DNA of 64,000 nucleotides from Bacillus horti (lineage in GTDB: Bacteria; Bacillota; Bacilli; Caldalkalibacillales; JCM-10596), in contig NZ_JAUSTY010000002.1 in the NCBI RefSeq assembly GCF_030813115.1, positions 62,001 to 126,000 on the forward strand, given 5' to 3'. The translations under genes were made by a program, and so were the position numbers. The first letter of the stretch is position 1. Each line of letters opens with the position of its first letter. This document shows positions 17,150 through 26,715 of this stretch, in pieces. The notes beneath the pieces are model-generated. The model had not been told where the DNA came from. It did no database searches and saw only the letters and a list, made by a program, of their open reading frames with translations.

Positions 17150-18784
17150 ATGTCATGTAGAGTTGAGGAAATGGAAGTACAGCAGCAACAGAAATTTGCT
17201 AATGATTATATATCAAATTATACACAGGTAGAATCTTTTTTTCATTACTCTCCCTATGACCCCTTAACATACAGCACTAGGCTAGAGGAGCTTCAAAGAC
17301 GTTCCTTCGCGCGTAACGAGGTCAGTGAGATCATTCGTGCAACGATGGTGAAATGGGGGATTTCTCCAAAGGCTGAGGAGCATTTAAACCAATTGAAGCA
17401 ATCTGATAGTGTAGTCGTTGTAGGAGGTCAACAGGCAGGGCTTCTACTAGGTCCATTATATACGATACATAAAATGATCACGATTTTACAGCTAAGTCAA
17501 CAAAAAAGGGCTGAGCTAGGCATACCTGTTATTCCTATATTTTGGATAGCAGGAGAGGATCATGATTTTGATGAAATTAATCATATTCTTTTAAAAAGGG
17601 TTGAGGGTAAAGGAGTAGAGAAATATGCTTTTACTCCTCCAGAAGGAAATAATAAGCAGTCTATATCTCTCCTTTCCTTTCCAAAGCAGGAGGTATTGAA
17701 CTGGACCAGAGAAGCCTTTACAAAGCTAAGTGAAACAGAATTCACAAAAGGATTGTGGGACGTAACAGAGCAGGCTATTTTAAGTAGTGAATCTTACTCA
17801 GACTTTTTTACACAGCTTGCTAATACGTTGTTTGCTGATTATGGGCTGCTGTTTATTGACTCAGCTGATCCTCAGCTACGTAAGCTAGAATCAAATGTCT
17901 TTTGCACCATTTTGCAGCAATACGATATGATACATGAGAAGGTTATGAACACTACTGAAAATCTTTCAGATAAAGGCTATGATCCGCAGGTGCAATTAGG
18001 TCAGAACGCCTCTCTGTTATTTCTGATTCAAGATGGAGAAAGAAAGCTTCTTGAAAAAATAAATAACAATCAATTTAGGACAAAGGACGGTCAATATACT
18101 TATTCCTTGGAAGAGCTTCTTCATTTAGCTGAAACCTCACCTGAGAGATTCAGCAACAATGTATTGACTCGGCCCTTTATGCAGGAAACTGTTTTACCAA
18201 CGCTGGCCTTTGTTGGAGGACCGGGAGAAATTACGTATTGGGGACAGCTTAGCGGTTATTTTGAGGAGCTCGGTATGAAGCTTCCACCAATTGTGCCAAG
18301 AATAAGTATGACTCTTATTGAACAGCCTATAAGCAAACTTTTGTCTAAATATCAGATTACCTTACTGGATATCATGAGTGGTATGGATCAAATCAGGGGG
18401 CAATGGTTAGAAAAGCAGACGAAGCTAAATTTTGAGCAGCTTTTCACGGTAGCAAAAGAGGATATTGCAACAGCTCATTCTGAGCTTTTTGAGAAGTTAA
18501 AGGACATTCCTGGCATCGAGCAGCTACAAAGCACAAATCTTGAAAGAATACTTAATGAGGTAAGCTTCATCGAAAAACAAAGTCTTGTATCCTTGGAGCA
18601 GCAGCACGCTGCAAGCTTGCGGCAATTTGATAAGCTTGAGTATGCCTTGTATCCTGAGCAGAAGCTTCAAGAGAGAATACACAATTCTATATATGTTTTA
18701 AACAAGCATGGTCAAGCGCTAATTAAAGAATTAATGCAACAAAAATTTGAAATCAATGGGAAACACAAGCTAGTTTTAATATAA
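17150..18784 (+). CDS. bshC: bacillithiol synthase, cysteine-adding enzyme
   Basis: 544 residues, the normal BshC length. Characteristic stretches are VVVGGQQAGLLLGPLYTIHKMIT, IFWIAGEDHDFDEINH and FVGGPGEITYWGQLSGYF, followed by a C-terminal coiled-coil region. BshC joins cysteine to glucosaminyl malate, the last step of bacillithiol synthesis. It is followed 32 bases later by the adenosylhomocysteinase gene, probably in one transcript. The ATG at 17150 follows AAGGGGAG with an 11-base gap, slightly long. Confidence 0.95.
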   Translation: MSCRVEEMEVQQQQKFANDYISNYTQVESFFHYSPYDPLTYSTRLEELQRRSFARNEVSEIIRATMVKWGISPKAEEHLNQLKQSDSVVVVGGQQAGLLLGPLYTIHKMITILQLSQQKRAELGIPVIPIFWIAGEDHDFDEINHILLKRVEGKGVEKYAFTPPEGNNKQSISLLSFPKQEVLNWTREAFTKLSETEFTKGLWDVTEQAILSSESYSDFFTQLANTLFADYGLLFIDSADPQLRKLESNVFCTILQQYDMIHEKVMNTTENLSDKGYDPQVQLGQNASLLFLIQDGERKLLEKINNNQFRTKDGQYTYSLEELLHLAETSPERFSNNVLTRPFMQETVLPTLAFVGGPGEITYWGQLSGYFEELGMKLPPIVPRISMTLIEQPISKLLSKYQITLLDIMSGMDQIRGQWLEKQTKLNFEQLFTVAKEDIATAHSELFEKLKDIPGIEQLQSTNLERILNEVSFIEKQSLVSLEQQHAASLRQFDKLEYALYPEQKLQERIHNSIYVLNKHGQALIKELMQQKFEINGKHKLVLI

Positions 18785-18816
18785 TGAAAGAAAACGATAG
18801 GGAGGATGTTGAGTAA

Positions 18817-20076
18817 ATGAGTGTACTGGATAAAAGTTTAATTGCGGACATCAACTTAGCTAAAGACGGTCATTTGAAAATAGATTGGGTTAAGGAGCAT
18901 ATGCCTGTTCTTAATCGTATTCGCGAAAGGTTTGAAAAAGAGCAACCGTTTAAAGGATTAAAGGTAGCCATTTCCCTACATCTTGAAGCTAAAACGGCTT
19001 ATTTAGCCAAAGTCATTCAAGCAGGTGGTGCTGAAGTAACAATCACTGGAAGTAACCCTCTGTCCACTCAAGATGACGTATGTGCTGCTTTAGTTGAGGA
19101 CGGAATCCAAGTGTTTGCTCGTTACAATCCTCCGGCAGCGGAATATAAGGGTCATTTGATTAAGGCTTTAGAAACTAAGCCAGATTTAATCATTGATGAT
19201 GGAGGAGATCTTGTCACAATTCTGCATAGTGAACGTCCTGATTTGGCAGAACAGGTGCGTGGAGGAGCAGAGGAAACAACCACTGGCATCCTGAGGTTGA
19301 AATCTTTAGAAAAAGAAGGGAAGCTAGGCTTTCCTATGGTTGCTGTTAATGATGCGTATTGTAAGTATTTGTTTGATAACAGGTATGGAACAGGCCAGTC
19401 TGTTTGGGATGGAATTAACCGAACAACGAATCTAGTTGTAGCTGGGAAAACAGTTGTAGTTGTTGGCTATGGCTGGTGTGGTCGTGGTGTAGCGATGAGA
19501 GCAAAGGGGCTAGGAGCAAAAGTAATCGTTACTGAAATTGATCCAATCAAAGCGATTGAAGCCTATATGGATGGCTTTGAGGTCATGTCCATGCAAGAAG
19601 CGGCAAAGCATGGTGAATATTATGTTACTGTTACAGGCAATAAGGATTGCATCCGCAAGGAGCATTTTGAGTTAATGAAGGATGGAGCCATTCTTAGCAA
19701 TGCAGGTCACTTTGATGTAGAGATTAATACAGTTGAGCTAGAGGAACTGTCTGTTTCCAAAAGAACAGTTCGTAAGAATATTGAAGAATACACATTAAAG
19801 GACGGTCGCAAGATCTATTTATTAGCAGAAGGTCGTTTAGTCAATTTAGCAGCTGGAGATGGCCACCCTGCAGAAATTATGGATATGACCTTTGCTCTTC
19901 AGGCATTAGCATTAGAAAATGTGAATCAGAAATACGAAGAGTTAGGATCAAAAGTGATACATGTACCTTATGAGCTAGACCAACAGGTGGCTGCTTATAA
20001 GCTTGAAGCATTAGGATTTACCATTGACTCTTTGACACCTGAACAACAGAAATACTTAGAATCTTGGGCAGAATAA
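18817..20076 (+). CDS. ahcY: adenosylhomocysteinase
   Basis: 419 residues with all the S-adenosylhomocysteine hydrolase signatures: [63 protein letters not shown] and the NAD-binding [18 protein letters not shown]. It ends [12 protein letters not shown], the short C-terminus of archaeal and Thermotoga-type enzymes, without the eukaryotic extension. It splits S-adenosylhomocysteine into adenosine and homocysteine. Most Bacilli use the Pfs/LuxS route instead. Its place behind bshC suggests a supply line of homocysteine to cysteine for bacillithiol. Confidence 0.95.
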   Translation: MSVLDKSLIADINLAKDGHLKIDWVKEHMPVLNRIRERFEKEQPFKGLKVAISLHLEAKTAYLAKVIQAGGAEVTITGSNPLSTQDDVCAALVEDGIQVFARYNPPAAEYKGHLIKALETKPDLIIDDGGDLVTILHSERPDLAEQVRGGAEETTTGILRLKSLEKEGKLGFPMVAVNDAYCKYLFDNRYGTGQSVWDGINRTTNLVVAGKTVVVVGYGWCGRGVAMRAKGLGAKVIVTEIDPIKAIEAYMDGFEVMSMQEAAKHGEYYVTVTGNKDCIRKEHFELMKDGAILSNAGHFDVEINTVELEELSVSKRTVRKNIEEYTLKDGRKIYLLAEGRLVNLAAGDGHPAEIMDMTFALQALALENVNQKYEELGSKVIHVPYELDQQVAAYKLEALGFTIDSLTPEQQKYLESWAE

Positions 20077-20109
20077 GCGGATCATTGTTTTAAGATAATA
20101 AATTTTATT

Positions 20110-20167
20110 TAGCTCTTTGAGAAAAATTGTGGGATATCTCCCCACAGTGGCTCAAAGAGCTTTTTTG
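20110..20167 (+). terminator. terminator after ahcY
   Basis: Outer arms AGCTCTTTGAG and CTCAAAGAGCT, an inner GTGGG/CCCAC stem, and six Ts. Confidence 0.92.
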
Positions 20168-20316
20168 TTTTTATACAGGTCGTATAACCTCATTTGAAAG
20201 GTATATTTTGTCATAAAAGCACCCGTATATATGTTGATTTATACTTTTATTGGAAATGAACTGATCTTTTCCACGAATTCCCTCGTAAAAAGAGGACAGA
20301 AAAACACTTGAATAAC

Positions 20317-20345
20317 TTGCAAGTTTTATTTTTGTATCATAGAAT
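20317..20345 (+). promoter_or_regulatory. SigA promoter of the mraZ/dcw cluster
   Basis: TTGCAA (20317-20322), a 17-base spacer and TAGAAT (20340-20345). The expected start of transcription is near 20352, right before the phased GTGG repeats. Confidence 0.78.
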
Positions 20346-20355
20346 AGATACATAA

Positions 20356-20385
20356 GTGGTGAGAAGTGGGGGATAGTGGAGGATT
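20356..20385 (+). promoter_or_regulatory. putative MraZ operator, three 10-bp GTGG repeats
   Basis: GTGGTGAGAA, GTGGGGGATA and GTGGAGGATT start exactly 10 bases apart at 20356, 20366 and 20376. MraZ is known in other bacteria to bind short G-rich direct repeats with helical-turn spacing just downstream of its own promoter. A fourth GTGG at 20395 is off phase by one base. Confidence 0.78.
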
Positions 20386-20409
20386 TCGGTTGATGTGGGG
20401 TGAAGGGCC

Positions 20410-20841
20410 ATGTTTATGGGTGAATATCAGCATACAATTGATGATAAAGGCCGCATGATCATCCCTGCTAAGTTTAGGGATGAGCTTGGTGAGCACTTCG
20501 TTATTACCCGCGGACTAGATAACTGTCTATTTGTCTACCCACAGAATGAATGGAAAATGATAGAGCAGAAGTTAAAGACACTTCCGTTTACTCGTTCTGA
20601 TGCAAGAGCATTTACTCGCTTCTTTTTCTCTGGCGCAATTGAATGTGAATTAGATAAACAGGGCAGGGTAAACATAGCTGCCAACCTGCGTCAATATGCG
20701 GTGCTGCAAAAAGATTGTGTTGTCATCGGTGTCAGTAATCGTGTGGAGATTTGGAGCAAGGAAAAATGGGAGGAGTATTTCTCTGATTCAGAAGCTTCCT
20801 TCAACGAAATCGCGGAAAAAATCGTTGATTTCGACCTTTAA
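20410..20841 (+). CDS. mraZ: transcriptional regulator MraZ
   Basis: 143 residues made of two AbrB-like SpoVT repeats, each with the DxxGR signature ([16 protein letters not shown] and [16 protein letters not shown]). The protein forms a ring that binds DNA and represses its own promoter and the downstream division genes. The start MFMGEYQ matches the Bacillus protein. It is the first gene of the dcw cluster and lies behind a promoter and phased GTGG repeats. Confidence 0.96.
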   Translation: MFMGEYQHTIDDKGRMIIPAKFRDELGEHFVITRGLDNCLFVYPQNEWKMIEQKLKTLPFTRSDARAFTRFFFSGAIECELDKQGRVNIAANLRQYAVLQKDCVVIGVSNRVEIWSKEKWEEYFSDSEASFNEIAEKIVDFDL

Positions 20842-20925
20842 GGAAAGTATGTACAGAGCAGAAATACTATTCTTGCCGAAGCTTATGCCCATAGCAACTT
20901 GGACGTGGAACGGAGGAAAGATGAA

Positions 20926-21864
20926 ATGTTTGATCACATTACTGTTTTAAGAGATGAAGCTGTTCAGGGTTTAAATATTAAGCCAGATGGTACATATGTA
21001 GATTGCACATTGGGTGGGGCAGGGCACAGCGCCTTGATTGCCTCCAAGTTAAATAACAATGGCAGATTAATATGCATCGATCAGGACGAATTAGCTTTAG
21101 GGCACGCAAAAGAACGGTTAGCAGCGTATAAAGATCAGGTTTTATTTGTCAAAAGTAACTTTAGATATATTACTGAAATACTTTCAAACCTAAGCATTGA
21201 AAAGGTGGATGGCTTCTTATACGATTTGGGTGTTTCCTCTCCTCAGCTTGATGAAGCAGAACGAGGATTTAGCTATAATCACAACGCCTCACTTGATATG
21301 CGTATGGACCGGAGTCAGGTATTAACGGCTCATGAGATTGTGAACAGCTGGAGTGAAGCAGACATTGCTACGATTATCTATCGCTATGGTGAGGAAAGAT
21401 TCTCCCGTAGGATTGCACATAAAATCGTTGAAGCAAGGAGCTCTGCACCAATAGCTACAACATTTGAACTGGTTGAGCTCATTAAGGCAGCTATTCCGGC
21501 TCCTGCTAGGAGACAAGGGCCTCATCCTGCAAAGAGAACATTTCAAGCAATTCGAATCGCTGTAAATGATGAATTGAAGGCCTTCGAAGATTCCTTGGAT
21601 CAGGCTGTATCCTCTTTAAACAAAGATGGAAGAGTTAGCGTGATTACGTTCCACTCTCTTGAGGACCGTATCTGCAAGCAATACTTTCAGCAGCAGAGTC
21701 AGGGCTGTGTATGTCCACCTGACTTTCCACAGTGTGTGTGCAATCAGGAACCTAATTTGAAGGTTATTACTAGAAAACCTATCTTGCCAAGTGAGCAGGA
21801 GCTAGAGGAAAATCCAAGGGCAAGATCAGCAAAGCTAAGAGTGGCGGAAAAGATAAACAAATAA
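20926..21864 (+). CDS. rsmH: 16S rRNA m4C1402 methyltransferase RsmH (MraW)
   Basis: 312 residues from the ATG at 20926 (CGGAGG 9 bases upstream; an in-frame TTG 27 bases earlier is unlikely). The SAM site is [17 protein letters not shown]. The family stretches [39 protein letters not shown] and [17 protein letters not shown] are all present. It methylates N4 of C1402 in the ribosomal P site. Second gene of the dcw cluster, 13 bases before ftsL. Confidence 0.96.
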   Translation: MFDHITVLRDEAVQGLNIKPDGTYVDCTLGGAGHSALIASKLNNNGRLICIDQDELALGHAKERLAAYKDQVLFVKSNFRYITEILSNLSIEKVDGFLYDLGVSSPQLDEAERGFSYNHNASLDMRMDRSQVLTAHEIVNSWSEADIATIIYRYGEERFSRRIAHKIVEARSSAPIATTFELVELIKAAIPAPARRQGPHPAKRTFQAIRIAVNDELKAFEDSLDQAVSSLNKDGRVSVITFHSLEDRICKQYFQQQSQGCVCPPDFPQCVCNQEPNLKVITRKPILPSEQELEENPRARSAKLRVAEKINK

Positions 21865-21877
21865 AGGGGGAAGCTAG

Positions 21878-22390
21878 ATGTATCAATACGGTAATGTGGC
21901 AGTAAAGTATCGCAAAGAACAGAAAAACAGACCGAATATCTATAAGCAACCCAAAAAAGTTCCCCAGACTCAGCCCAAAAAACAAATAAGAGGACAACAG
22001 TCTAAAAAGCCATTAGCAAAGAAAAATATTCTTGCTGGTGAAAAAATTCTCTATATATTAGGTGTAATATTAATCGTTGGAGCTTTATTTATCCTTTTAG
22101 GAGGGAACGCTTCAATTGCTCAAATGAACTATGAGACACAGTTTTTAGAACGAGAAATTGTTACTCTCTCAGAAAGAAATGATGAGTTAAGAGTTGAAAT
22201 TGCGGAGCTAAGCTCCCCAGAACGGATACTAACGATAGCTAGAGAGGAATGGGGCTTAGAGGTGAATGAATCTCCTGTTAAGGTTCTATCTACGTCCATT
22301 GAATCACATACTGCACTAGCGAATGATACAGACAGTCTAGAAACTCAAGAGCTCAGTGATCAAAGAAGAGCAGGCAGGAGTGGAAGATAA
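21878..22390 (+). CDS. ftsL: cell division protein FtsL
   Basis: 170 residues, bitopic: a basic cytoplasmic part of about 55 residues rich in K, Q and P, a membrane span (about 58-79), then an extracytoplasmic leucine-zipper-like coil (FLEREIVTLSERNDELRVEI) and the SSPERILTIAREEWGL motif. It is longer than the B. subtilis protein because of the N-terminal extension and a Ser/Thr-rich tail. FtsL bridges DivIB, DivIC and PBP2B in the divisome. Its stop overlaps the pbpB start (TAATG). Confidence 0.9.
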   Translation: MYQYGNVAVKYRKEQKNRPNIYKQPKKVPQTQPKKQIRGQQSKKPLAKKNILAGEKILYILGVILIVGALFILLGGNASIAQMNYETQFLEREIVTLSERNDELRVEIAELSSPERILTIAREEWGLEVNESPVKVLSTSIESHTALANDTDSLETQELSDQRRAGRSGR

Positions 22391-24630
22391 TGCTGCAAAA
22401 AAGAAAGATGAACAAAAGAAGTCAAGTCACTGGAGCAATATTCCTATTGCTCTTTTTTGCATTGGTTTTTCGGTTTTACGAGCTGCAAATCGCTGATGCT
22501 GCCTTTTATGAGCAAAGAGCAGAAGCGATGTACAACACGGAGAAGGTGTTACCAGCTAAACGTGGAACAATATATGACCGAAACGGAGAAACTCTAGCAA
22601 CAGAAACAACGGCCTATACGGTGGTAGCCATCCTAAGTCCTTCTGTCAAAACGAGAGTCGAGGATGTAGCAGGAACAGCTAGTGCACTAGCCCCTTATCT
22701 AAATATGAGTGAGACAGATATCCAAAATCTTTTATCTTTAGAAGGAAGGTATCAGGTTGAACTAAGGCCAGGTGGGTGGAAAGTTGATCGTGAAACAATG
22801 AAACAGATTGAAGCGTTAGAGCTTCAAGGGATTACGTTTCGAGAGGAATCCAAAAGAACGTATCCTAACCAAAACTTTGCTTCACATGTCCTTGGTTTTT
22901 TAAATAATGATGAAGAGCCTGTCATGGGCTTAGAGTCCTTTATGGATGAAAGCTTAAAAGGGGAGCACGGAAAAATTTCATTTAAAAGGGACGCAGAAAG
23001 CAATCGTCTGCCGAATGGATTAGAGTCCATTGTCCAACCACAGAATGGTGACCATATTTATCTAACGCTGGATGAACGTATTCAGCTTTATGTGGAGCAA
23101 GCGTTAGATAAGGCACAGGAGGAGTATAATCCAGAGAAAATGACGGTTGTTGTTTCAAGGCCAGACACTGGTGAAATTCTTGCCATGGCTAGCCGGCCAT
23201 CATTTAACCCTAATCAATATAGAGATATTACAAATTATATGAACCATGCGATTACAAGCACCTTTGAGCCGGGGTCTACCTTTAAGATTATAACTCTAGC
23301 TGCTGCTATCGAGGAAGGGCTCTATAATGGCAATGAAACCTACCTATCAGGAGTCTATAAATTACCTGGAGGAGAGGTCCCTGATCACCAAAGACAAGGA
23401 TGGGGCTATATTTCCTTTTTGGAGGGTGTACAGAAGTCAAGTAACGTTGCATTTACTATTTTAGGATATGAGCGGATGCAAAAAGAGGTGTTTTATAAGT
23501 ATATTTATGATTTTGGCTTCGGTGAGCTAACAGGCATTGATTTGCCTAATGAAAAAAGGGGGTTTGTTAAAAGTCCTCATAACATTCCTCCACTAGATTT
23601 AGCAAACATGACATTTGGACAAGGGGTGACCGTTACAGCGATCCAACAAATCGCTGCTATTAATGCGATTGCCAATGGTGGTACACTCCTGAAACCATAT
23701 ATTATCGATCGAGTTGTGGATGCAGAAGAAGGAAATCTGATTCAGCAGAACCAGCGAGAGGTTGTCGAAGAACAGATTATTTCAAAGGAGACCGCTAAAG
23801 AAGTAGCACAAATTCTTGAAACGGTTATTACAGATGGTACAGGAAAAAACTTTTATCTTGATGGCTACGCCGTTGCTGGAAAAACAGGTACAGCCCAAAA
23901 GGTAGGAGATGATGGGAGATATGTTAGAAATAAGCATATTCATAACTTCATTGGATTTGCACCAATGGATAATCCTGAGCTATCCGTGTACGTATTAGTA
24001 GATGCGCCGGAAGTGGAGCATTATAGCTATGGTGGTTTTGTAGTTTCAGAGATTTTTAAGCATATCATGCAGAATAGCTTACAATATCTCAGCATAAAGC
24101 CTCAGATTGAGGAGGTTTCTATTCAAGCCAATGAAGGCAAAAAAGCTTCAAAGGTAGAAGCCTACACAGGTGTCTCTCTGATGGCAGCAAAACAGAGGGC
24201 AGAAGAGGATGGCTATAAGGTGATTGTAATAGGAAATGGCACCTCAGTCCAACAGCAACTTCCAGCAGCAGGTGCAGCTTCTTATCCTAACGAAACGCTG
24301 TATCTTATTACCAATGACTCAGGAGAGTCAACTGTACCAGATATGAGTGGATGGACGCTCAGAAATGTGAAGGATTGGGCGTCAATAGTAGGAGTTGAGT
24401 TGTCTGTCCTAGGTCGAGGCTATGTGGTGACACAAAGTCAGCAAGCAGACTCCATCATTCGCTCAGGGGATACGATGAGCATTGTACTAGAGCCGAAATT
24501 TAGTTCAGACAGTGATGAGTTTTTTGAGGATGAGCTAGAGAATACAGAAGGTGAAGGGCAAGAAGGTTCAGAGAACGATGATACAGAGCAAATGACTAAT
24601 GATGAAGAACAAAACCTAATCGTTGAATAA
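22390..24630 (+). CDS. pbpB: penicillin-binding protein 2B, septal transpeptidase
   Basis: 746 residues: N-terminal membrane anchor (about 13-33), a pedestal domain, then the transpeptidase with Ser296-xx-Lys299 (EPGSTFK), SSN further on, and KTG at 498-500. After it come two PASTA-type repeats (EAYTGVSLMAAKQRAEEDG and VPDMSGWTLRNVKDWA), ending in an acidic tail. It cross-links septal peptidoglycan with FtsW. It is paired with the sporulation homolog spoVD directly downstream. Confidence 0.96.
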   Translation: MLQKRKMNKRSQVTGAIFLLLFFALVFRFYELQIADAAFYEQRAEAMYNTEKVLPAKRGTIYDRNGETLATETTAYTVVAILSPSVKTRVEDVAGTASALAPYLNMSETDIQNLLSLEGRYQVELRPGGWKVDRETMKQIEALELQGITFREESKRTYPNQNFASHVLGFLNNDEEPVMGLESFMDESLKGEHGKISFKRDAESNRLPNGLESIVQPQNGDHIYLTLDERIQLYVEQALDKAQEEYNPEKMTVVVSRPDTGEILAMASRPSFNPNQYRDITNYMNHAITSTFEPGSTFKIITLAAAIEEGLYNGNETYLSGVYKLPGGEVPDHQRQGWGYISFLEGVQKSSNVAFTILGYERMQKEVFYKYIYDFGFGELTGIDLPNEKRGFVKSPHNIPPLDLANMTFGQGVTVTAIQQIAAINAIANGGTLLKPYIIDRVVDAEEGNLIQQNQREVVEEQIISKETAKEVAQILETVITDGTGKNFYLDGYAVAGKTGTAQKVGDDGRYVRNKHIHNFIGFAPMDNPELSVYVLVDAPEVEHYSYGGFVVSEIFKHIMQNSLQYLSIKPQIEEVSIQANEGKKASKVEAYTGVSLMAAKQRAEEDGYKVIVIGNGTSVQQQLPAAGAASYPNETLYLITNDSGESTVPDMSGWTLRNVKDWASIVGVELSVLGRGYVVTQSQQADSIIRSGDTMSIVLEPKFSSDSDEFFEDELENTEGEGQEGSENDDTEQMTNDEEQNLIVE

Positions 24631-24642
24631 CAGGGGCTATTC

Positions 24643-24715
24643 CTCCCTCCTATCGGTGTTCTATTACGTAGACAAGTTGAATAGGGTAATAAAAAACAAA
24701 GCTAATAGGAGGGAG
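24643..24715 (+). promoter_or_regulatory. ribosome-site-masking inverted repeat before spoVD
   Basis: CTCCCTCCTAT (24643-24653), just after the pbpB stop, is perfectly complementary to ATAGGAGGGAG (24705-24715), which contains the spoVD ribosome site. In read-through mRNA from pbpB the 11-bp stem would hide that site. A transcript starting between the arms would not carry the mask. Confidence 0.65.
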
Positions 24716-24719
24716 TTTC

Positions 24720-26669
24720 TTGCGTGTATCATCGGTAACTGTACGCAGAAGGTTAGCTTTTGCCTTAGTCATAGGAATCTTTTTATTTGTGCTGTTAGGC
24801 TCACGTCTAGGCTATGTTCAACTTGTCCAAGGAAACTGGTTAGCTGGTAAAGCGGATGATCTATGGAGTAGAGACATTCGTTTTGAGGCTAAAAGAGGGG
24901 CTATCTTAGACAGGAATGGAGAAGTTCTGGCGTATAATATAAGTGCTCCATCTGTAATGGTCTTTCCTGCTCAGGTTAAAAATCCTCAGGAGACAGCCGC
25001 TCAACTAGCATCAGCGCTAGGTGCCGATCAGGATAAAATATATAGGTCAATTACTCAACGAGAAATAAGTGTTTGGATAAGGCCTGAGGGGCAGAAAATC
25101 TCTAATGAAAAAGCGAAGGAAATTCAGGAATTAGGATTAGCAGGAGTCATGATTGCCGAAGATAGTAAAAGGCATTATCCTAATGGTGAGTTTCTTTCTC
25201 ATGTTTTAGGCTTTGCAGGAATAGATAATCAGGGAATTGTAGGATCGGAGCTTATTTATGATGAAATTTTGCGTGGGAAAAGGGGTCATGTATCCTTTTA
25301 TGCTGATGCAAAAGGAGAACTAATGCCCAATCAGCATGAGGTCTATACTCCACCTAAGGATGGGAATGATTTAGTATTAACCATTGATGCTGGGGTACAG
25401 AAAATTATAGAGCGAGAAGTGGACAATGCCGTTGCTCAGTATAATCCAGATCATGTAATCGCCATTGCTATGGATCCTAACACTGGTGAAATATTAGGGA
25501 TGACAAGCAGGCCATCCTATGATCCAGGAAATTTCCAGGATTATACCCCTGAGGTATATAATCGTAATTTGCCAGTGTTTAGTATTTATGAGCCTGGCTC
25601 AACTTTTAAGATCATAACTCTTGCAGCAGCCTTGGATGAAGGAAAAGTTGATTTACATCACGATTCCTTCTATGACCCTGGTCATGTCACTGTAGGAGGA
25701 GCCCATTTACATTGCTGGAAACGAGGAGGACATGGTCACCAAACGTTCTTAGAAGTTGTCGAAAATTCATGTAACCCGGGCTTTGTTGAGCTAGGTCAGC
25801 GATTAGGCACAGAAAAGCTCTTTCAATACATTCATGATTTTGGGTTTGGGCAAAAAACGGGAATCGATATGCAAGGTGAACAAGCCGGAATTATATTTCA
25901 ACCAAAACAACGAGGGCCGGTTGAAACCGCAACAACAGCTTTTGGTCAAGGTGTAGCTGTTACTCCAATCCAACAGGTTGCTGCCGTTTCGGCTGCTATA
26001 AATGGGGGATACTTGTACCAACCATACATTGCTAAAGAGTGGAAGGACTCGGAGACAGGAGCTCTATTAGACTCTAATTCTCCTTCTATGAAGAAACAGG
26101 TCATTTCCAATGAAGCTTCTCAGAAGGTAAGAGAGGCACTAGAAAGTGTAGTAGCTCAGGGGACAGGTCGTAATGCCTACGTAGAGGGCTATAGAGTAGG
26201 TGGGAAAACTGGAACAGCCCAGAAGGTTGCACCAGGTGGAGGCTATCTGGAAAACAATTATATTGTTTCCTTTATTGGCTTCGCACCTGCTGATGATCCT
26301 CAGATTGTGGTTTATGTAGCGGTAGACAATCCTAAAAACACTGTTCAGTTTGGGGGCACGGTAGCTGCACCAATTGTTGGAAGGATTTTAGATGATTCCT
26401 TACGATATATGGGAGTTGAAAAGCGTGAAAATGCTTTACCTAAAGAGTATCGTTGGGGCGACGAAATCCAGATAGAGGTTCCTTCAATAGTAGGAATGAC
26501 GGCACAGCAAATTTCGCAGCTTTACTCACCCTTACAGCTTGATGTGACGGGAACAGGGAAATATGTGCTTAGACAATCACCATTACCGGGTACTAAAGTA
26601 AAGGAAGGCTCGGTAGTCCGCGTTTATATGGGGGATGAAGGGGATGACAAACAGAGCGTAGATGATTAA
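24720..26669 (+). CDS. spoVD: stage V sporulation protein D (SpoVD), spore cortex transpeptidase
   Basis: 649 residues, class B PBP: membrane anchor (about 13-32), Ser294-xx-Lys297 (YEPGSTFK), SCN in the ENSCNPGF motif, and KTG from Lys496. A single C-terminal PASTA domain (VPSIVGMTAQQISQLYSPL) follows. It is the mother-cell paralog of PBP2B and makes cortex peptidoglycan with SpoVE. The start is TTG at 24720, 5 bases after GGAGGGA, and that ribosome site can be masked by an upstream complement. The adjacent Cys in SCN matches the redox-sensitive SpoVD cysteine. Confidence 0.95.
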   Translation: MRVSSVTVRRRLAFALVIGIFLFVLLGSRLGYVQLVQGNWLAGKADDLWSRDIRFEAKRGAILDRNGEVLAYNISAPSVMVFPAQVKNPQETAAQLASALGADQDKIYRSITQREISVWIRPEGQKISNEKAKEIQELGLAGVMIAEDSKRHYPNGEFLSHVLGFAGIDNQGIVGSELIYDEILRGKRGHVSFYADAKGELMPNQHEVYTPPKDGNDLVLTIDAGVQKIIEREVDNAVAQYNPDHVIAIAMDPNTGEILGMTSRPSYDPGNFQDYTPEVYNRNLPVFSIYEPGSTFKIITLAAALDEGKVDLHHDSFYDPGHVTVGGAHLHCWKRGGHGHQTFLEVVENSCNPGFVELGQRLGTEKLFQYIHDFGFGQKTGIDMQGEQAGIIFQPKQRGPVETATTAFGQGVAVTPIQQVAAVSAAINGGYLYQPYIAKEWKDSETGALLDSNSPSMKKQVISNEASQKVREALESVVAQGTGRNAYVEGYRVGGKTGTAQKVAPGGGYLENNYIVSFIGFAPADDPQIVVYVAVDNPKNTVQFGGTVAAPIVGRILDDSLRYMGVEKRENALPKEYRWGDEIQIEVPSIVGMTAQQISQLYSPLQLDVTGTGKYVLRQSPLPGTKVKEGSVVRVYMGDEGDDKQSVDD

Positions 26670-26715
26670 AATAAAAAAGGATGACGTTCAACGCAATGAA
26701 TGGTGGAGGAATAGA

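Noticed and set aside
24623-24850. 75-residue open frame across the pbpB-spoVD junction
   Set aside because: It starts inside the pbpB stop region without a ribosome site and overlaps spoVD in another frame. The sequence is better explained by the masking inverted repeat.
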